From Bradyrhizobium niftali (lineage in GTDB: Bacteria > Pseudomonadota > Alphaproteobacteria > Rhizobiales > Xanthobacteraceae), in the NCBI RefSeq assembly GCF_004571025.1, contig NZ_SPQT01000014.1, positions 124,001 through 188,000 on the forward strand: DNA of 64,000 bases, read 5' to 3'. A program made the position numbers and the translations under genes. The notes beneath the pieces are model-generated. The model was not told the DNA's origin. It made no database searches and saw only the letters and a program-made list of their open reading frames with translations. Position 1 is the first letter of the stretch. Every line of letters begins with the position of its first letter. This document shows positions 59,924 through 64,000 of this stretch, piece after piece.

Positions 59924-60763
59924 ATGAGGATGTCGATGGGCCGGGTAGGCCGGCATTTGCTGGGATTGGCCGTAGCTGGTCTGACACTGGCGACGGGCGG
60001 CGCGGCATTTGCCGAGCTTGGGCAGCCGGCGCCATGGGAGTGGACGCTCCAGCAGTCCGGCTCGCCGGTGATGGACAATATCGTCTGGTTCCACAACTTC
60101 CTGTTTGTGCTCATCACGCTGATTACGCTGTTCGTTCTGGCGCTGCTGGTGGTCGTGGTCATCAAGTTCAACGCGAAGGCCAATCCGGTGCCCTCGCGGA
60201 CCACCCACAACACGCTGATCGAGGTGGCCTGGACGCTGGTTCCGGTGCTGATCCTGGTCGGCATCTCGGTGCCGTCGTTCCGCCTGCTGTTTCTGGAGCT
60301 CGACGTGCCGAAGGCGGACCTGACCATCAAGGCGACCGGCAAGCAGTGGTATTGGTCCTACGCCTATCCTGACAACGGCAAGTTCGAGTTCGACTCGCTG
60401 ATGGCCCAGGACAAGCAGCCCCGCCTGCTCGGCGTCGACAACGAGATGGTGGTGCCCGTCAACAAGGTGGTTCGTGTCCAGGTGACCGGCGCAGACGTCA
60501 TCCACGCCTTCGCGCTGCCGGCTTTCGGCGTCAAGATCGACGCCATCCCGGGGCGGCTGAACGAGACCTGGTTCAAGGCCACCAAGACCGGCATGTTCTA
60601 TGGCCAGTGCTCGGAGCTCTGCGGCAAGGATCACGCCTTCATGCCGATCGCGATTCGCGTCGTGGAAGACAAGGAGTTCGCCTCCTGGGTCGAAACGGCG
60701 AAGAAGAAATATGCGAGCGGCGGCACCAGCACCTACGCCTCCGCGGCCGGCCCGACGCAGTAA
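59924..60763 (+). CDS. coxB: Cytochrome c oxidase subunit II
   Basis: The 279-residue subunit carries the CuA electron entry site of the aa3-type oxidase. It has a signal peptide (about 1-30), two membrane helices (about 47-72 and 96-118), and a periplasmic cupredoxin domain. That domain has QWYWSYAYPDN and the CuA ligands in CSELCGKDHAFM (Cys229, Cys233, His237), plus an earlier His in DVIHAFALP. It leads the cox operon, followed by coxA after 88 bp. AAGGGG precedes the ATG. Confidence 0.97.
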   Translation: MRMSMGRVGRHLLGLAVAGLTLATGGAAFAELGQPAPWEWTLQQSGSPVMDNIVWFHNFLFVLITLITLFVLALLVVVVIKFNAKANPVPSRTTHNTLIEVAWTLVPVLILVGISVPSFRLLFLELDVPKADLTIKATGKQWYWSYAYPDNGKFEFDSLMAQDKQPRLLGVDNEMVVPVNKVVRVQVTGADVIHAFALPAFGVKIDAIPGRLNETWFKATKTGMFYGQCSELCGKDHAFMPIAIRVVEDKEFASWVETAKKKYASGGTSTYASAAGPTQ

Positions 60764-60791
60764 GCGCCGGGTGAGGGCTCGAGGGGACTGA

Positions 60792-62477
<1,686 letters not shown>

Positions 62478-62485
62478 GCGATCGC

Positions 62486-62512
62486 CCGCGGCGCCCGTGT
62501 CGGGCGCCGCGG
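62486..62512 (+). terminator. Perfect 12-bp GC hairpin between coxA and ctaB
   Basis: CCGCGGCGCCCG (62486-62497) pairs with CGGGCGCCGCGG (62501-62512) around a TGT loop. There is no T-run. It could attenuate or protect the transcript so that coxBA is made in excess over assembly genes. Confidence 0.6.
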
Positions 62513-62537
62513 CTCCATAACGAAGCGAGTTGATTTA

Positions 62538-63482
62538 GTGTCCGTCCTCGACCACAACGCCGTCGATATCAATCCCCGCATCTCCGAAGCGGAGGTGGGC
62601 GACTACATTGCGCTGCTCAAGCCGCGGGTGATGTCGCTGGTGATCTTCACCGCACTGGTCGGAATGGCGATGGCGCCCGGGCATTTCCACCCGGTGCTGG
62701 CGATCACCTCGCTGCTCTGCATCGCCGTCGGCGCCGGCGCCTCCGGGGCGCTCAACATGGCGCTCGAAGGCGACATCGACGCCAAGATGTCGCGCACGGC
62801 GAACCGGCCGATTCCGCGTGGCCGCATCACCCGTCCCGAGGCGATGACATTCGGCATGACGCTCGCCTTCTTCTCGGTGATGACGCTCGGCATCCTCGTC
62901 AACTGGATCGCCGGTGCGCTGCTCGCCTTCACCATCTTCTTTTACGTCGTGATCTACACGATGTGGCTGAAGCGCTGGACCGCGCAGAACATCGTGATCG
63001 GCGGCGCCGCCGGCGCATTGCCGCCGGTGGTGGCCTGGGCTGCGGTCACAGGCACGGTCGACGTCGAGCCGCTGCTTCTCTTCGCCATCATCTTCTTCTG
63101 GACCCCGCCGCATTTCTGGGCGCTGGCGCTGTTCCGCTCGGACGATTACGCCCGCGCCGGCATTCCGATGCTGCCCAACGTGGCCGGTCCCGACGCGACG
63201 CGTCTCCAGATCCTGCTCTACACCATCGTGCTGATCGCGGTCGCCGCCGCGCCCTGGGCGCTCGGCTATTTCGACGCGATCTATGGCGTGGTCTCGCTGA
63301 TCCTCGGCGCCGGCATGCTGGTGCTCGCGATCAACGTTTATATGCGCCGCGAGCGTAGCCAGTCGCTGCGCGCGACCCGCAAGCTGTTTGCTTTCTCCAT
63401 CCTTTATCTGTTCGCGCTGTTTGCGACCTTGCTGGCCGAGGTCGTGTTCCGGGCGCTTGCTCCGATGGTAGGGGGCGCATGA
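62538..63482 (+). CDS. ctaB: Protoheme IX farnesyltransferase
   Basis: The 314-residue membrane enzyme adds a farnesyl group to haem b to make haem o for the oxidase. It has about nine membrane segments and the UbiA-family aspartate motifs: [23 protein letters not shown], and [29 protein letters not shown]. It starts with GTG 62538. The stop overlaps the start of the small next gene (ATGA). Confidence 0.96.
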   Translation: MSVLDHNAVDINPRISEAEVGDYIALLKPRVMSLVIFTALVGMAMAPGHFHPVLAITSLLCIAVGAGASGALNMALEGDIDAKMSRTANRPIPRGRITRPEAMTFGMTLAFFSVMTLGILVNWIAGALLAFTIFFYVVIYTMWLKRWTAQNIVIGGAAGALPPVVAWAAVTGTVDVEPLLLFAIIFFWTPPHFWALALFRSDDYARAGIPMLPNVAGPDATRLQILLYTIVLIAVAAAPWALGYFDAIYGVVSLILGAGMLVLAINVYMRRERSQSLRATRKLFAFSILYLFALFATLLAEVVFRALAPMVGGA

Positions 63483-63655
63483 TCGCGGCGATGGCGGACA
63501 AACCTCAGCCAGATGGAATCGTCCTCACCGAGGCGCAGAAGAAGAGCCGTCGTCAGCGCTCCATTGCCATTGCTTGGACGCTCGGCGTGCTCGTGGTGCT
63601 GTTCTTCGCTGTCACCCTGGTGAAGGGACCGGCAGTTCTAGTCCGGCCGATGTAG
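63479..63655 (+). CDS. CoxF-like small protein of the cox operon
   Basis: The 58-residue protein has a basic stretch ([13 protein letters not shown]) followed by one membrane helix (about 29-48). It is encoded between ctaB and ctaG, where alphaproteobacteria often have a CoxF-type small protein. ATG 63479 overlaps the ctaB stop and has a run of G upstream; ATG 63491 is an alternative. It probably helps oxidase assembly. Confidence 0.78.
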   Translation: MIAAMADKPQPDGIVLTEAQKKSRRQRSIAIAWTLGVLVVLFFAVTLVKGPAVLVRPM

Positions 63656-63660
63656 GGAAG

Positions 63661-64000
63661 ATGGATCACGAGCCGACCATATCGCGGGATCAGAGCCGGG
63701 CGGCCACCAAGGGCCGTTCCAGTGGGCTTGGCCGCGACGTGCTGGTCGCCTCGATTTGCGGCGGCGTGGTGGCGCTGATGGTCGGCGCCTCCTACGCGGC
63801 GGTGCCGTTCTACAACTGGTTCTGCCGCGCCACCGGCTTCAACGGCACGACCCAGGTCGCGACTGCCGCGCCGGCCTCGGGTCCGATCGCGCGGAAGATC
63901 GCGGTGCGCTTCGATTCCAACGTCGCGCCCGGCCTGCCCTGGAAGTTCGAGCCGGAGCAGAGCGAGATCGAGGTCAATATCGGCCAGGTCGTGACCGTCT
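63661..64000 (+). CDS. ctaG: Cytochrome c oxidase assembly protein CtaG/Cox11, partial
   Basis: The first 113 residues are present and the gene runs off the window. An N-terminal membrane anchor (about 28-48) is followed by [21 protein letters not shown], where the Cys is the conserved copper-chaperone residue before the Cox11 domain. Then [17 protein letters not shown] follows. Cox11 delivers copper to the CuB site of subunit I. AGGGAAG precedes the ATG. Confidence 0.93.
   Translation, partial: MDHEPTISRDQSRAATKGRSSGLGRDVLVASICGGVVALMVGASYAAVPFYNWFCRATGFNGTTQVATAAPASGPIARKIAVRFDSNVAPGLPWKFEPEQSEIEVNIGQVVTV

Overview
The window is 64 kb of GC-rich alphaproteobacterial chromosome. A Bradyrhizobium-like organism (Rhizobiales/Hyphomicrobiales) fits best. 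The reasons are the strong GC3 bias, a class I lysyl-tRNA synthetase, an aa3 cytochrome oxidase operon next to ialB/tldD/lepB-type genes, a PodJ-like SEL1 protein, plant-type glutamate-cysteine ligase, and many intergenic palindromic repeats of kinds common in Bradyrhizobium. This assignment is by resemblance only. I saw no phage, transposase, integrase, plasmid replication gene or CRISPR array; it reads as ordinary core/accessory chromosome.

Layout. 1-3.7 kb: an O6-alkylguanine transferase, tRNA-Gly(CCC), an epoxide-hydrolase-like enzyme divergent from an XRE-cupin regulator, and two GNAT acetyltransferases, the second frameshifted. 3.8-12.5 kb: a sugar operon with a LacI-type regulator, xylB, xylA, a three-part ABC importer (single-domain ATPase, permease, periplasmic binding protein), an aldo/keto reductase and a lactonase-like amidohydrolase. 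This combines an isomerase/kinase route with a possible oxidative route. 12.7-19 kb: small stress or detoxification proteins, a polyhydroxybutyrate-depolymerase-like esterase, an FAD dehydrogenase, a ClpP-like periplasmic protein, SCO1 and an orphan solute-binding protein. 19.2-26.8 kb: lysyl-tRNA synthetase, alpha carbonic anhydrase, an S24-like regulator without its serine, a DUF952 protein with pyrD, and a metallo-beta-lactamase (MBL)-fold hydrolase with a MATE exporter.

26.9-35.8 kb: the four parts of the ligase-associated DNA repair system (Lig, Exo, Lhr helicase, PdeM), split into two divergent pairs around a TPR methyltransferase and a branched-chain amino acid binding protein. The ligase gene carries an in-frame palindromic repeat element. 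36-44.3 kb: LysR/EamA divergent pair, an MBL hydrolase, TIGR02186 with a TauE/SafE exporter, and a 1142-residue PodJ-like protein. 44.6-51.4 kb: a PadR regulator divergent from a SnoaL-like protein and a beta-oxidation set (acyl-CoA dehydrogenase, thiolase, bifunctional hydratase/dehydrogenase). 51.6-59.5 kb: small membrane ORFs, GST divergent from MarR across a long palindrome, gshA, a PAN-domain protein, a nucleotidyltransferase-like protein, lepB, tldD and ialB. 59.9-64 kb: coxB-coxA-ctaB-(coxF-like)-ctaG, cut by the window edge.

The most distinctive signals are non-coding: at least seventeen palindromic repeat units in several families, one inside the ligase gene; an 18-bp tandem array with GCATGC cores; and candidate operators in four divergent intergenic regions. 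I found no obviously new multi-gene system. The strongest leads are the ligase insertion, the divided Lhr-Lig locus and the mixed sugar operon.
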